A DNA stretch of 64,000 nucleotides from Eopsaltria australis (lineage: Eukaryota > Chordata > Aves > Passeriformes > Petroicidae). The translations under genes and the position numbers were made by a program. The notes under the pieces were generated by a model that saw only the letters and a list, made by a program, of their open reading frames with translations, had not been told where the DNA came from and searched no databases. Of the stretch, positions 1-12,200 are shown piece by piece. The stretch's first letter is position 1; each line of letters opens with the position of its first letter. The stretch lies in assembly GCA_034509425.1 (NCBI GenBank), contig JAVTVJ010000050.1:186001-250000 (forward strand). The letters are read 5' to 3'.

Positions 1-3000
1 TCAGAAAATACCACTTAGTTTTAACATAACTCCACAAATATTTGGAAAAAAAAATTGATAATGAATCCTGTTTCAAAAGGCCTTACATTTTCTGCTTCCT
101 TCCTTTAAAGAATATTAAATGATTTCTTGCTCATTTTAAAATGTAGTTTTACAGTTTTCAAACCTCAAAAGTATGAAGCTACAATTAATATTTTCCCAAA
201 GTACAACATAAAATGGAAATAGCAAAAATATTTGTTTAACTATTTTGAGATGTAGTTTGCATGTTTGACTCAAATGGAATGTTTTTTTCTAAAAAACTTT
301 TTGAGGGAGGAAAACCCTTCTGATAATTAAATCCCAGCCTGAGAGAGATGGGACAATATTCCCATTAAAGAGAGACAGATTTTCTGTGCAGGAATTCAGG
401 AAAGGAACAGTATCTTTATTGGAGGTTGTGTTTAGCAGGTGAGGATAAGCAGCTCTATCTCCTTGTCTTTCTCTGCCTTCTCCCTGTGCCCTGCCTTGCA
501 GATTTGGGGATACCTGAACCAGTTCTTGAAGAGACTCTTTCTCCATGACATCTCCAAAGGCAAACCTGAAGAAATGGGCAGAATTTTGGCCTACATATTT
601 AATGTTCTGCTGACATCACCTAATGCTGTCATAGCAGGAAAATGTTTTCTGGATCTCTCTTTATCTTACAGCTCCTGTTCCTGCCAATGGAGGAGTTGTG
701 GTAGAAAATCTGGAGAGAAACTTCTGTCCCAGAAACCACCAGGAGTTGTTTGCTTTGTTCTGTTCCTGTTCTGTTTCTAACCCTTTATCATCCCTTTCCT
801 ACCTTCTACAAACTAAAGAAGAAACTAAGATCAGCTAGTGAAGGGTTTCCTGGACTTGTTGCATAATTTAGTTGCAATATGAACATCTGCACTTTTCATT
901 AGTCATTCCCTAAGAGGTCACAGAGAACTCATCCCCAAGGTCACAGGAGAGGCAAGGGTTACCATTGCTCTAGGCCAAGGCATTACAATAGTGGTGATGA
1001 CAAAACTATTTGGCAGAGATGCCAGCAATGCCAGAAAACAAGCCACCATCCTAATCAAGGGCAGTATTTTGATTGCTCAGAAAGCCAGCCCAGCTCCCTG
1101 CTGTCAGACTGTGACAATCCCCAGCTGGCAGGCCCGGGCTGCGTCCCCAGCCCAGTGTCATTCCAGCTCCCCAGAGGGCTGTGCCAAGCCTGGGGAGAGT
1201 CTGTACACACACAGCTCCCAGGAGCTGTACCTGGATAAACACTGAACTGGAGATGGTGGAGGAGAAATTCCCCAAGGGGAGAGGAACCAGCACCCAGAAA
1301 TGTAGGTGTGACCACTCAGGGTGGCTGCACCACCACTGGTCCCCTGAAGCACCTTTCCTTCCTGGTCCCAGACAGGTGCTTCATCCTTCCCCTGACACAC
1401 GTGGCCAGCACAAGGATTCGTGGAAGGAAAAGAGCCAAGCTGTGCTCTGAGAAACTCCTGGGAAACGGTGATGGTGGCACAAAGAGCAAAGCACAACATT
1501 CCTGAGTACAGACATTCTCCGTGCTGGCAGCTGCAGAGGAATGAGCAATGTGATGGCACAGCCTCTCAGTTTCCTTGGCCATATTACACCTTTATTTTCA
1601 TCTAGACTCCTATCCAAGGCTTGCAGTGCACTTCCCGTGGCAAGATCCTCCAAGCAGTTATGAGCTCTGCAATTTCTCCCCCAAACCTCCTCTTTTGCAG
1701 GAATCTTGTTTGCAACTACCATGGTTCTGTTTGTCCTTTGTCATGGCACAGATACGCAATTTTCATTTTGTGAAGGGACATCAAAGGGGAGGGCAGGAAG
1801 ATTTGGAGAAGTAGAATTAGACTTTCAATGACATTTCCTTCAGCCACACTCTCTACCATGTGTTTGTGGTCCAGCAGAATTGAGTGAGGTGTCCCATTTT
1901 CTGTTCTCTCAGTCCCAGAGTTACCAGTATCCATATCCATGTCTTTTAATGCAGGTTACTTGCACATTAAACCCACTCTGTGCCCACTAGAGCTGATGGG
2001 CTGCTTGTGTGTAACCAGTGTAGCCAGCAAAAGGAAACAGGGTTCACTCAGCATCCCCAGCTCTGGAATATTCAGAAAAGGAAATAGTCCCATTGGAAGA
2101 TTCCTACAGGAACCAAAGCCAAAAAGCAGCCCTGATTGGGAGCATCCTCTGCTCAACTATTCTGTTACAAGTGGCCCAAAGAAGAACGATTCTCAATTCT
2201 TGTTGCAGCAGCAGCTCTGGGTTAAGCAATGATTATGGTGTGCTCAGGGCACCACACCAGAAAATCTGAGACAGGGGGCCCAGATGCAGAATTTCCTGCT
2301 ATAACCTAAACCAAATGCCACTGCAAGCAGCTCCCCTCAAGATCTCCCTGTTCACAGCCTCGCTGGTGGCCAGCATCCAGACTGAGCATTAGCAAAACTA
2401 ACAAACCAAACAGTTCCCACAGTAAGTCCCTTGCTCTCCAGTTAACTTATTTAACTGTGGAGCTTCTCCGGGGGATGTTTCATCTGCTGTTGTTGCAATA
2501 AGCGAGTATCCATGGCAAAACCCAAGGGCACTGCCCTACAGCAATGAAGCCTTGGCTAAGCAGCAGCAGGAATTGAAAAAGGTCAGAGCTCCACAGCAGC
2601 CCTGCTCCATTTTAAAAATCAAGGCCATCAGTTTGCTAAGGAATGAGGCAAGCTCTTCAATGGCTTGCAGATCAGACCTGGGATGTCTCAAATCAATTTT
2701 CCCAAAGACACTGGAGGAAGAAAGGAAAATGCTTAAGACAAGTCTACAAGGAGAGCACCACAGAGCTTCACTGCCAAGGGAGGGACTTTGGGGTTTTGCA
2801 GGGGCCAACAAACAGGGAACATTTCCCCTGCTGCTCTTTCCCCACCTCTGTCTTGTTCTTGTACTCCCAAAGGTATAACTTCCTGCCAAAATTTGTTTTT
2901 CATCCTTTAGGCAGGGACCATTGCAATGTGGTTCTATACCTGGATAGTCTTGCAGTGCCACCTTCTCTAGGATTTTCAGTGGAATCCAGGACATTGGTTT

Positions 3001-5400
3001 GGTGATCTGCAGCTGCTCCATTGTACCTCTTGGATAATGCTGCTGAAATCCACCAGAAGGAGCCTTTGTATACAGTTTTGCATAAGCCTTAAGGAATGTA
3101 TTAAGATGTAAGTAAAAACCCAGTGAGTCCTCTTAACTGTGTTGAATTATCATAAAATTAATCTTCCTAATCTGAATGAGAATAGGATGCTCTGGATTTG
3201 CAATACAAATCCTGTACATTAAGGATATGGATGGTTGTACACCCGCTGCAAAAGATGACTTTTCTCCCAGCCTCCTCCTTGACTGACCTGTGTGGTTTTA
3301 TTCCTTAATAACTACAAAGGACTAAATGCACCCCTCCAGTAGCTGATATCAGGTCTGTGCTCCCCTTCTTGCTTGCAGTCTGCTCTTTGTGCTAAGCAAT
3401 GTCCTGCCTTCTCCAAGGCAGCTTCATACTTTGAGCTATGCCTGTCTTTGCAGCAGCTGTCTTTGACTAGAGAAAGCTGGAATATATTCTTCTCTTCTCA
3501 GGTACTCCTGTTGTTGCAGTAAAAGCACAGGGAGGTGTCAGCAAACTGGCTCTGCCAAGCTCCTGCAGCTGTGATCTCATGGCTGAGTTTTATCTGTAGG
3601 TGTTTTGAGGAGGACAAGTGATTTTCACAAGAACGAGGCGGAAAAAATAAAAGCAAATTAATTAACTTCCATGAAGTTATCCTTGCTCACTTTTCCCTTT
3701 CCTGCTGTGTTTGTGGTGGCAGCTTATTAGAGCCTGTGTTTGCAATAGCTGCACCATGAGACAGGAGATTTCATTTCCCGTCCTGCTTTCCAGGATGTGG
3801 CAGAACCGAGGCCGCCTCCCCCAGCCACGCCAGCAGCACCGCGGGGTTTGTGGGGTTCACCCAGCACAGGTTTAGCCTTAACTCCTTCTTGTTCTGTTCT
3901 GCCTGTAGGAGAACTCCTGTTCCTGCCTCGAGGGAAAAAGAGGAGCTGGGATTTCTCCTTTGAGAGATGTACGGCTCACGTTTGAAGAAGAAAAAAAGCC
4001 CGTGCTGTTTTCCCCCCATCAAGAACAGAGATGCTGCTGCTCTCTTTGGAGAACTTTGCCAGCCCTGCCTGCCCTGCAGAGGAGCCAGAGTCTGGTTGGA
4101 TGATTTGAACCTTTGCCATCATTTGGAGCAGAATGAAGCTCTGTAAAAGGACGGTGACTGGATGCCAACTGGGTTGTCATTAGCTCGGGCGGCCCAGGAA
4201 GCAGCTGATGTGCAGTTTGTGGTGGAAGTCATGCAGACAGAGGGGGAGACTCAGGGGTGGGGAGGCCCCAGCTCCTGGCTGCAGTCCGGACCCCACAGGT
4301 GTATTCCAGGCTTGCTGTTGGGATGGAGCAGGGACAGCTGGTGGCTGCACAAGGCACAGAGGCTCCATGGACCATCCATTTGCAGGAGGCTGTCCATTTT
4401 GCAGTGATGTTGGGTGCTGCTGGCCCAGCTCCATCTTTCTTCCACAGTAATCAAAGGAAATGCGCCCTAGTCTTGAAGTCTGGTGCTCCAGGACTGAAAA
4501 GCTTAATGGCTTTCCTTGGCTTTTTTTTTCTCTCTCTCTCTTTTATGAAGCATAGGGTGTTTAGAACTATGGAAGCAGTGCAAGAAAAATATTAATGAAT
4601 AACTATGGAGTGCAGACATTAATGCATTCCTTTCTCTTGAAATAATTGGCTTTTCTCTGTGGGGTCTGTAACAAAAAAAAAAGTGTCTGCAGAGTCTGAA
4701 CCTGCTGTATAGAAGCCAAAGTAATGATGATTTAGAACTTCACTGGCTTTTTTTCTTTTCTTTTTCTAAAATGTTATCTCTGCATTTATCATATTGCGAA
4801 AAATCTTTTTCTCTGAGAAATGACAAACCTAAGGCACAGGGGCAGTTCTTGAGATTCTGGGTGATGGAAACTATGACAGAATAATGATTTCTGGGATCCT
4901 CTTCCACACCCCAAACTTCAACTGATATTGGAGAGGAGGAAATAAAGCATTGCAAGCACCCCACCGCCGGAGTTCTCCAGTGGTGGGTTCTGAAGTACCG
5001 AGTAGCTTTTCAGCTTTTGTTTTCCTGCAGTTACGGACCAAAGAGTAAATGTAGTAAATATGGGGCTGTGCTACAGTAAAAATTCTCCCAGGTTTGAATC
5101 GCAGGCCAGGGCAGAAACCTGCAGGTCAAGTCAAAGGCAGTGGTACTTTCCAGCCTTGTACTTCACAGCAGGAACTGCCTGTCCGTTCATGGAACAAAAT
5201 GCAAAAGGAGGAGAACCCCACTGCTGCCTGCCAGTGGAAATGGGAACGGTGCCTCCCTGTCCCCAGACACAAACTGCACAGGTACATGTCCAGGTGCCCA
5301 GTGGAGAAGCAGGAGGCTTAAGACCCTGCTTGAGAAAGATAGTCCTGAACCTCTGTTCACTCCTTGCCTCTCTCCCTGGCTGTTCCTCCTTGGCGATTCA
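1..5400. other. Upstream flank, no gene supported
   Basis: AT-rich, unique-looking sequence with many short chance open frames on both strands. The longest (2536-3021 on the minus strand, 161 codons) and 439-780 have no recognisable motif or clear paired splice sites. Human RAE1 lies upstream of RBM38, but no RAE1 exon is recognised here. Regulatory elements of RBM38 are likely in this interval, but none can be named from sequence alone. Confidence 0.6.
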
Positions 5401-5578
5401 GTTCGACACCACCCCTTCCTCCTGCCCCGTTTCGGCCGCGCCTTTGCCACCCAGCGTGCCACAAAGGCTGCCAGCCGCCGGATGGCTTTGTCCCCGCGCC
5501 CGAACCTGCCGGGGATTCGCGCTCGCCGTTGCGCTGGTTGTGCAATAGCAGCGGGCTGGGGGTGCGGGACAGCCCAGG

Positions 5579-5614
5579 CGGGATCCTCGGCGGGATCCTC
5601 GGCGGGATCCTCGG
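5579..5614 (+). repeat. 12-bp tandem repeat, 3 perfect copies
   Basis: The unit CGGGATCCTCGG occurs three times without mismatch, followed by one decayed copy starting CGGGCTCC. It lies about 300 bp upstream of the predicted transcription start and forms stop-free shadow frames on both strands. Confidence 0.9.
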
Positions 5615-5776
5615 CGGGCTCCCTCCGGAGCGCTGCCCTCGCCCCCCCGGCCCCGCTCCCCGCCGGGACTTGTAGTGTGAGCGGGGCAGCGCCCGCGGGG
5701 CGGCCGCAGGGCCCGGCCGAGTGCCGGGGGTGCGCGGGGGGCGGCGGGCACAGCGGGGACAGCGGGGTCCCGGTGC

Positions 5777-5861
5777 GGGGCGGGGCGCGGGGGCCGCGGG
5801 ACCCCCGGGCGGGGCCGGACTACGCGCCCCGAGCGCCCCTGCGCGGCGCGGGGGGCGGGGC
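5777..5861 (+). promoter_or_regulatory. Cluster of GC boxes (Sp/KLF sites)
   Basis: GGGGCGGGGC lies at 5777-5786, GGGCGGGGCC at 5807-5816 and GGGGGCGGGGC at 5851-5861. The last ends 10 bp before the TATA-like element. GC boxes are binding sites for Sp/KLF zinc-finger factors; occupancy is inference. GC boxes are common in CpG islands, but this spacing directly ahead of a core promoter is typical. Confidence 0.6.
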
Positions 5862-5871
5862 CCGCGGGCCC

Positions 5872-5908
5872 TACAAAGGCGGCGGCGGCGGCGGGGCGGC
5901 CGCTACTC
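5872..5908 (+). promoter_or_regulatory. Predicted RBM38 core promoter: TATA-like TACAAAG plus initiator
   Basis: TACAAAG at 5872-5878 is a non-canonical TATA element set in otherwise GC-only sequence. About 33 bp downstream, CTACTCA at 5903-5909 resembles an initiator with its A at 5905. That spacing suits a TATA/Inr pair. The predicted leader would be about 178 nt. No transcript data were available, so the start is inference. Confidence 0.5.
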
Positions 5909-6082
5909 ACCGGCACCGGCGGGCTCGGCGGGGCCGCGCTCCGGCTCCAGGCGCGGCCATGAGGCGGCTGTAGGGCCCCGGGACCCGCCGCCGCTCCGCT
6001 GCCTTCGGCCGCCGCGGGGGGCTCGGCGGGGCGCGGCTCTGCTCGGGGTGGATGCCGGCCGGGGCCGGCCGCTCCCGGCACC
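5905..6082 (+). other. RBM38: RBM38 5' UTR with two upstream AUGs
   Basis: A GC-rich leader, if transcription begins near 5905. It holds a four-codon upstream frame at 5959-5973 (MRRL then TAG). A second AUG at 6052 is out of frame with the main start and overlaps it. Both could reduce or gate initiation at 6083, which has the better context (A at -3, against T at -3 for 6052). Confidence 0.5.
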
Positions 6083-6250
6083 ATGCACACCGTGCAGAAG
6101 GACACCACCTTCACCAAGATCTTCGTCGGGGGGCTGCCCTACCACACCACCGACTCCTCCCTCAGGAAGTACTTCGAGGTCTTCGGGGACATCGAGGAGG
6201 CGGTGGTGATCACGGACCGGCAGACCGGCAAATCCCGAGGATACGGCTTT
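6083..6250 (+). CDS. RBM38: RBM38 coding exon 1 (residues 1-56)
   Basis: Starts at the ATG at 6083 and ends at the donor GTAAGT at 6251. It is exactly 56 codons, so the following intron is phase 0. It encodes [13 protein letters not shown]2 (KIFVGGL) and the first half of RNP1, ending in GYGF. The exon is very GC-rich and lies inside the CpG island. The donor falls within RNP1 between Phe56 and Val57, so the core RNA-contact motif is completed only after splicing. Confidence 0.96.
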
Positions 6251-9200
6251 GTAAGTGCCGCTCCGCCCTGCTCCGCTCCGCTCCGCGGCGGGACGGGCGC
6301 CGGCGCTGCCCCCGCTGCGCCCCGTGCGCCGGGGAAGGGTCAGCAGCGGAGCCCCGGGATGGTGAGCCCCCCGGTGTGGCCGGGCAGAGCCCCCCGGTGT
6401 GGCCGGGCAGAGCCCCCCGGTGTGGCCGGGCGGACTCCCCGGTGCCGGCGCTGCGGAGCCGCCGCCCGTCCCGTGGCTGCCGGGGAGCGCTGGGTGCCGG
6501 AGGTTGTGCCCGCTGCGGGAACGAGGGGCTCGGTCGGGACAAAGGCTGGGCTGGGGGCCCGGGAGGAGCCCCCCGTGCTGGCCGAGGCCGTGCCCTTCGT
6601 TTCAGCACCTCCTCCCCCCTCCCGATGTCCGTGCGGGGCTCAGCGCGGTCCCCGCATCCTGCCCGCAGCTGCCCTGAACTCCTCTGCGCCGGGGGTTTTG
6701 GGAAGGGCTCCATCAGCTTCTTAAAAAAGGAACGGGGAGGAGGTGGAAGGGCAGGGGAAAACAGCTGGCACCGGCCCAGCGGGGAAACCGGGCGCGGGGG
6801 GAGCCCCCGCTTTTCCATCGAGTCCCGGCAGCCCTTCCCATCTCGCCGTGCAAGCGAGGCTGCACGGAGGGAGTTCAGCTCCCGATTCAAAATAGAACAA
6901 TAAATAAACTCCACTTAGTGCCTGTTGCTGGAGTATTTACAAAGCGCTGTTGCTACAAACAAGGCTGTGCTCGATTCCAGGTGACCATGGCAGACAGAGC
7001 TGCTGCTGAAAGAGCTTGCAAAGACCCAAACCCCATCATTGACGGCAGGAAAGCAAATGTGAACCTGGCGTATTTGGGAGCAAAACCAAGGAGTATTCAA
7101 ACTGGTGAGGCATTCAGGAGATCCCATCTCTGTCTGTTAGAATAACTTGTAAGACGAGGAAACAAGTTCCTCGGGCTGGAATCATCTGATCTGACGATGC
7201 GTGGTTATCTGTCCCCCATAGTTCTGATTGTTGGCTGAGGATGCTGCGTAGTCCAGTTACCTCCGTGCTGGATCTTCTTACTCAGCCCTGCTGCACTAAT
7301 GTTACTCACCAGAGTTCATATAACCGAGTTAAAGCTGTTTCCTTCCACGGCTGATCTGTTTGCCCGTTACCCTCTTTGTTACATGAGAATTAACAGTAAG
7401 ATCCACTTTGTCATTTCTCCCGTTGGTTTAATGACCACAGTACCCAGTGTGTAAAATAAGGCTTTATACCCCATTGTCTGTCCGATAGCAGCACGTTCAC
7501 ACGGGGCTTTCATCATGAGTTCCCATCTGCTCCTCGTGCATATCACATATGCATGTTAAATTTAACTTCTTTCTAAACGGGGCTCTGAATTTGCTCACAT
7601 GCACAGCAGATCAAATGCAAAGACGTGTGGTGTAATTCTGCCTGTGTGTTACGAGTTGAATGGTACAATGGATGCCATTCATTAATACTTCTTTTTTTTT
7701 CTGAACCTTTTTTTGTAGGTTTTACCATAGGTGTGCAGCAGCTACATCCAGCCTTCATTCAGAGACCCTTTGGGTAAGTGGAAATGTTTCCTAACGGTCT
7801 GTTTGAAATCAGATTCACAAACCAACTTCCTCATTATTTAAAATGTGTGAAAAAAGCCTCTGCCATCAAGAGTGGACAGTTTCAACAGCTGTTGTTAATG
7901 TTCAGAGTACTTTATTTCTGGTGGAGATTTCAGAAGTTTTGTGCATTTGTCAGCTTTAATGTAATTCCCAAAGATCCTTCTTTATCCTCAGTAAATCTTA
8001 GTCATAATAAACCCAGTGCATTGCTCGCTGCTGTGCCAACTTCAAGAATTCACAGGAATTCAAATAAATGGAAAATAGTTTCTCTATTATAGTACTTAAG
8101 GTGTCAAAACAATTAAGCAAATTCTGTTCTCATGTTTCTCAAATAAGATCCTCTGCTTCCTCTGTGCCGTTTCCCACGTAATAACGCTTAGGATACAGTT
8201 TTATCCTAGAAAACAAATTGCATTGGAAACAAAGTCTGTTACTTAATGAAAGTAACATTAGGTCAAAAATTGATTTTGGACAGATGTTATACAAGGCTTG
8301 AATAGTCTGCAAAAGTGGGCTTTTGTCTGCTGTTTTCAATAGCTTATACCATCCCTACTCGGTTAGAAAAGTCCTCTTTTTATACATCTAATAGGATCTG
8401 GCAGCTGCTCGGCAAAAGACAAGTGTGCTTCACGAGAACAATAGTGACTGTCATACTGCCCTCATTTAACTGTTTAATGATTGATGCAGCTCTTTTTTTA
8501 CACCATTTCAGAAAGTGAATATTGATAAGGTTTTTTATTATTATTTTCTAAGAGCATTAAGAAAGTAGGTGCATTTTTTAAAGCTTTTGAGCACTGCCCT
8601 GTTGTGGTTTTTGTGTGGCTCTAATATAAATAGATGGGATTTTGGCCTTTGTCAACAGCAATGCTTCATCCCTTCCCTGCTCTCCGCTCATTTTTTGGGG
8701 GGGGGTGTTTTGTTTCTTTTTTTTTTTTTTTTCTTTTTATCCTTTTTTAAGATAAAGAATCTGCTAACAATAAAACTTTCATTCCTCTGCCCTTATGGCT
8801 GCAGTTGCCAACTGCCTGGATAATCTCATTCCGATGAGTTTGTGGATGTGAGGGGCTGTGTTGCCACAATAGTGCACACCCAGCGTACGTGTGCTGTGTC
8901 TGGTTCAAACACGCCGCTTTTCACCAGCGGTTACGGCTCTGCTGGGAAGCCTTGAAGAACATCTGCCATGGAATGAAGAGTCTCCCCTTTTTTGGGGCGA
9001 GGGCCACGTTAGTCTGCACAGGCAAGATGCTGCTTTTTAACAGCTCTCCTTGCTTGGGAGCTGCAAGAGCTTTCACAGCCCCCAAAGCAGCAGCAGCACC
9101 TCTGAGATGCGAACCCAGAGATTTTTGCATGGGAGTGCAGGACAGAAGTTGCCAATAAAAGCAGCCTCTGGCGAGTCCTGCCACGCATGGGAACAGAGAA

Positions 9201-12200
9201 GAGCAAAATGGTGAAGCCTGTTAAAACTCCCCATGCTGCCAGGAGCACCTTGCAGATTATCTGCAGTTTTATGGTTGCACTTCCTACCCCACAGCTCTTG
9301 AAAACATTTTTTTTTTTCCAACAGTTTGCTTTTGGTTTCACATCCAGAGGAGTGTGGGATCGACTGATTACACGTTCCTTGTGATCTAGACAGTTCCTGT
9401 TGCAGTTCTTAGGCTTTGGTTTCATCATTAAACCAGCAGAGCTGCAGTTAGCACATACAGTGGAGAACACTATAAATTATTTATCAGTTGCCAAGAGACA
9501 GGAACCAGGAGAATGGAGGGCTGCAGGCAGGGGATTATATATCATTATTTGCAAGCATCAGTAAACAAGAATTTCATTGAATTCAATCATTGCTGCAGCA
9601 GAATCACTGGAAATGTGGGTTTTGCAGACTGTGCTTACCTGAGCACCACCTTTACCTGAGCACCACAACTGGGGCTGCTCTGTGGCTTCTGAGCAAAGCC
9701 TCAGGTGCTCAGTCAAGCAACAGAGCTCGGCTGCCAGTTCCCTCTTTGTCTCCTCAGTACACCAACAAAATTAAGAGCCTGCCAGGCTCCACTCTTACAT
9801 TCCCTTGAACCCACAATTTCCTTGTCCCTCAGTGGGATGTGAGGGTGGATGAGGAGTTTGTTAGGGTCTGTCTGTCACTGAATTGTTGTCTGTTTTTGCA
9901 CCATGCTGAGTGGATCCTGACCTCTCCTGAAGGAAGCTCCATGGCTCGGCTGCTTTGCCCCTGGTGTGAGATGTTGCCTGGCTCTCCCTCCTGCAGTTCC
10001 TGTCTCTGCAAAGTGTTTGTGCCCAGGGGTTGGCATTGTGGTTTCCAAAAGATGATTGTCATGGGGCACAGGGTGCTTGGTGAGCAAGCTGGGCTTGGCA
10101 GGACAGGAATGAATGAACAGCCATTAGCTCCTGGGCAGTTCACGAAGAGCAAGCAGCCACTCATGGCCCAGCTACCAAGCCACAAAACGCAGGTTTTGGT
10201 GAAACCTAAAATGAATGGAAACTATGAAAATTACCCAAACACCAGTGAGGATTATTTATAAACTGAAGGCTTCCCCTCCAGCCCCAGACACCCAAATGCA
10301 GCTGTAAATATTACCTGGGCTATGTGGAACAGAAAGAGAAACCACGAGGAGCCTCTCTCCTTCCTCCTGCTGTCCTGGCAGGGCAGGCACTTGCACAGCA
10401 GACAGCATGGAGTCAGTAGTAAATCCTGTTTGGGAAAGAAGTTTCGAGCTTGTTGTAACCAGAGATCTTAACTGTAATGCAAGGCAAAGGATGTGTGTGT
10501 GTCAGGGTGACTTGGAGATCTGGCTGCTGAGTTTAGGGAAGCAGTGTTCAGCCTGGGGCTCAGCCTGGAGCTTTCAGGCTGTGCTTTGCTTGGGGGCACC
10601 TGGCAGTGCCAGTGTGTCCCTGCAGCTGCCATGCTTTGTGTGATCAGGTGATGTGGCAGAGCTCCTTGGTCCCACCTCGTGGTTCCCTCCTCTGGGACTC
10701 TGGAGCTGGAGGCAGGTTTGAGGCTGTGCAGGGAACTCCCTGATTCTCTGTGCTTGCTGCTCTGGACACGGGCAGCATATGGCAGATGCATTCCTGTGGC
10801 CGTGCCTCAGCGAAGGAGATATCTGTGTGGGAGATCTACCAGTGAGTGAGTGAGTGGCTGAGCTCTTGCAAACATAAAGCTGTCTCTTGTGGCAGGATCC
10901 AGCTCTTTCCATAGCTGCACGTTGGATGTCATTGCTCCAGAGACCCCATCCATGTGTAGTTACTTGTTTTGGTGGCCCCCTGCCTCCAGGCCACTTTTGG
11001 TCTCCAGCAACGTCAGAAAGAGTTAAATCTCTTGGAGTTTAAAATTTCATGCGTTGATGCTGCTGCAGTTAGGAAGTGAAGAAAGTCCCTCTTTGTGTCA
11101 GCCCAGCCTCCCTCGCAGCTGTTTATCCTTAAAATTTCTCTATTGGGTTAAAAATAAAAGGCAACAAACTTTCATCTTTTCTGTGGTCACGCTTCTAAAA
11201 GGGCACACGCTGACTGTGCTGTGCCCAGCCTCTGTCAGCTGGCATCCCCCTGCTCCAGCTTCCCACTGCCCACTTACCCAGAGCTGGAGGCTGCAGGATC
11301 CCATCCCACTCTGCCAGGCTCATGTGGATGGAGCACCCAGCACCTGGTGTTATCCTGTGCCAGGAACATGAAAGCTTGGGGGAGAAAGGGGGCATTTCCT
11401 AAGAAATGTCCAAATCCATTTTCCAAACAGCTTCAGCTGCTGGTTCTTGTGCGTGGTGACTGCTGTTCAGACCAAGTGCTTGCCAGTCAGAAAGAAATCC
11501 CTTTTTTATTTCTTTATTTTATTTTATCTTTTGGTTTTTAAGCACAGATATGTATTTATAAGCAGATCAGACAGCTTTGAGAATTTTCTTGAACTTCTGC
11601 TTCAAGGTGACAAATGCTGGTGTCAGACCCACGGGGTTTGGTGTGCCTATTTTTTGGCTTTGGGGCACAATTTGCTCATGTTCTGCCTGTAAAACAGTAC
11701 AAAAGCGTGGTCTGGTATAGTGACCTCACACTTGGCTTTGTGAATGATGTGCTAAGCTCAGACCTGTTGCAAGGGACAGGCTCTGGGTGAAGGGCCTGAG
11801 CCATCCTGGGCAGTTGGGGCACAGGCTCGTGTGTGATGGAGAGTCAGGCTGAGCTGGCTCTAGCTTTGTCTTTACAGCACATGGCTTGAGTTGGGCCATC
11901 TTCTGTGTGTGATTCCATTGCCTCTGGTGGATTTTCTCTTCATCCTCCTCAGCAGCAGAGACCTGAGTCCTTTCCCCTTGCTGCAGGAGCTGGGGAGTGG
12001 CTGATCCCAAATCCTCCTGCGCTGCTCTGGCTGGTGCCACGGAGTCCCAAAGTGGCAGATTGATGCACACGTCTGAATTTCCAGAGCAGCCCAGCTTGTG
12101 CTTGGTCTCATGTTTCCTTTGAGCAGCTGCTGGCATATGGGCCCCAACTCGTAGTATTAAGCACATGCCCAGTAATTCCAATGATGAATGCAGCCCTGGG

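Larger units (their letters stand above)
5420..6660. promoter_or_regulatory. CpG island over RBM38 promoter, exon 1 and 5' intron 1
   Basis: CpG dinucleotides are very dense from about 5420 to 6660 and sparse on both sides. The island includes the predicted promoter, the leader, coding exon 1 and part of intron 1. Such an island at the 5' end of a broadly expressed vertebrate gene is expected. The limits are judged by eye. Confidence 0.9.

Noticed and set aside
2536..3021. 161-codon minus-strand frame upstream of RBM38
   Set aside because: No recognisable domain or conserved-looking motif and no clear paired splice sites; treated as chance.
5094..5110. tRNA B-box-like GGTTTGAATCGC
   Set aside because: Lacks the invariant TTCGA core and no A-box or cloverleaf is present; the same holds for the similar string near 32230.
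5140..5973. 277-codon plus-strand frame and 239-codon minus-strand frame over the promoter
   Set aside because: CpG-island sequence rarely contains stops; the Arg/Gly/Pro/Ala composition and 12-bp repeat explain them, and they cover the promoter and leader.
6210..6914. 234-codon minus-strand frame over RBM38 intron 1
   Set aside because: GC-rich intronic shadow with no family resemblance; also contains the 23-bp repeat.
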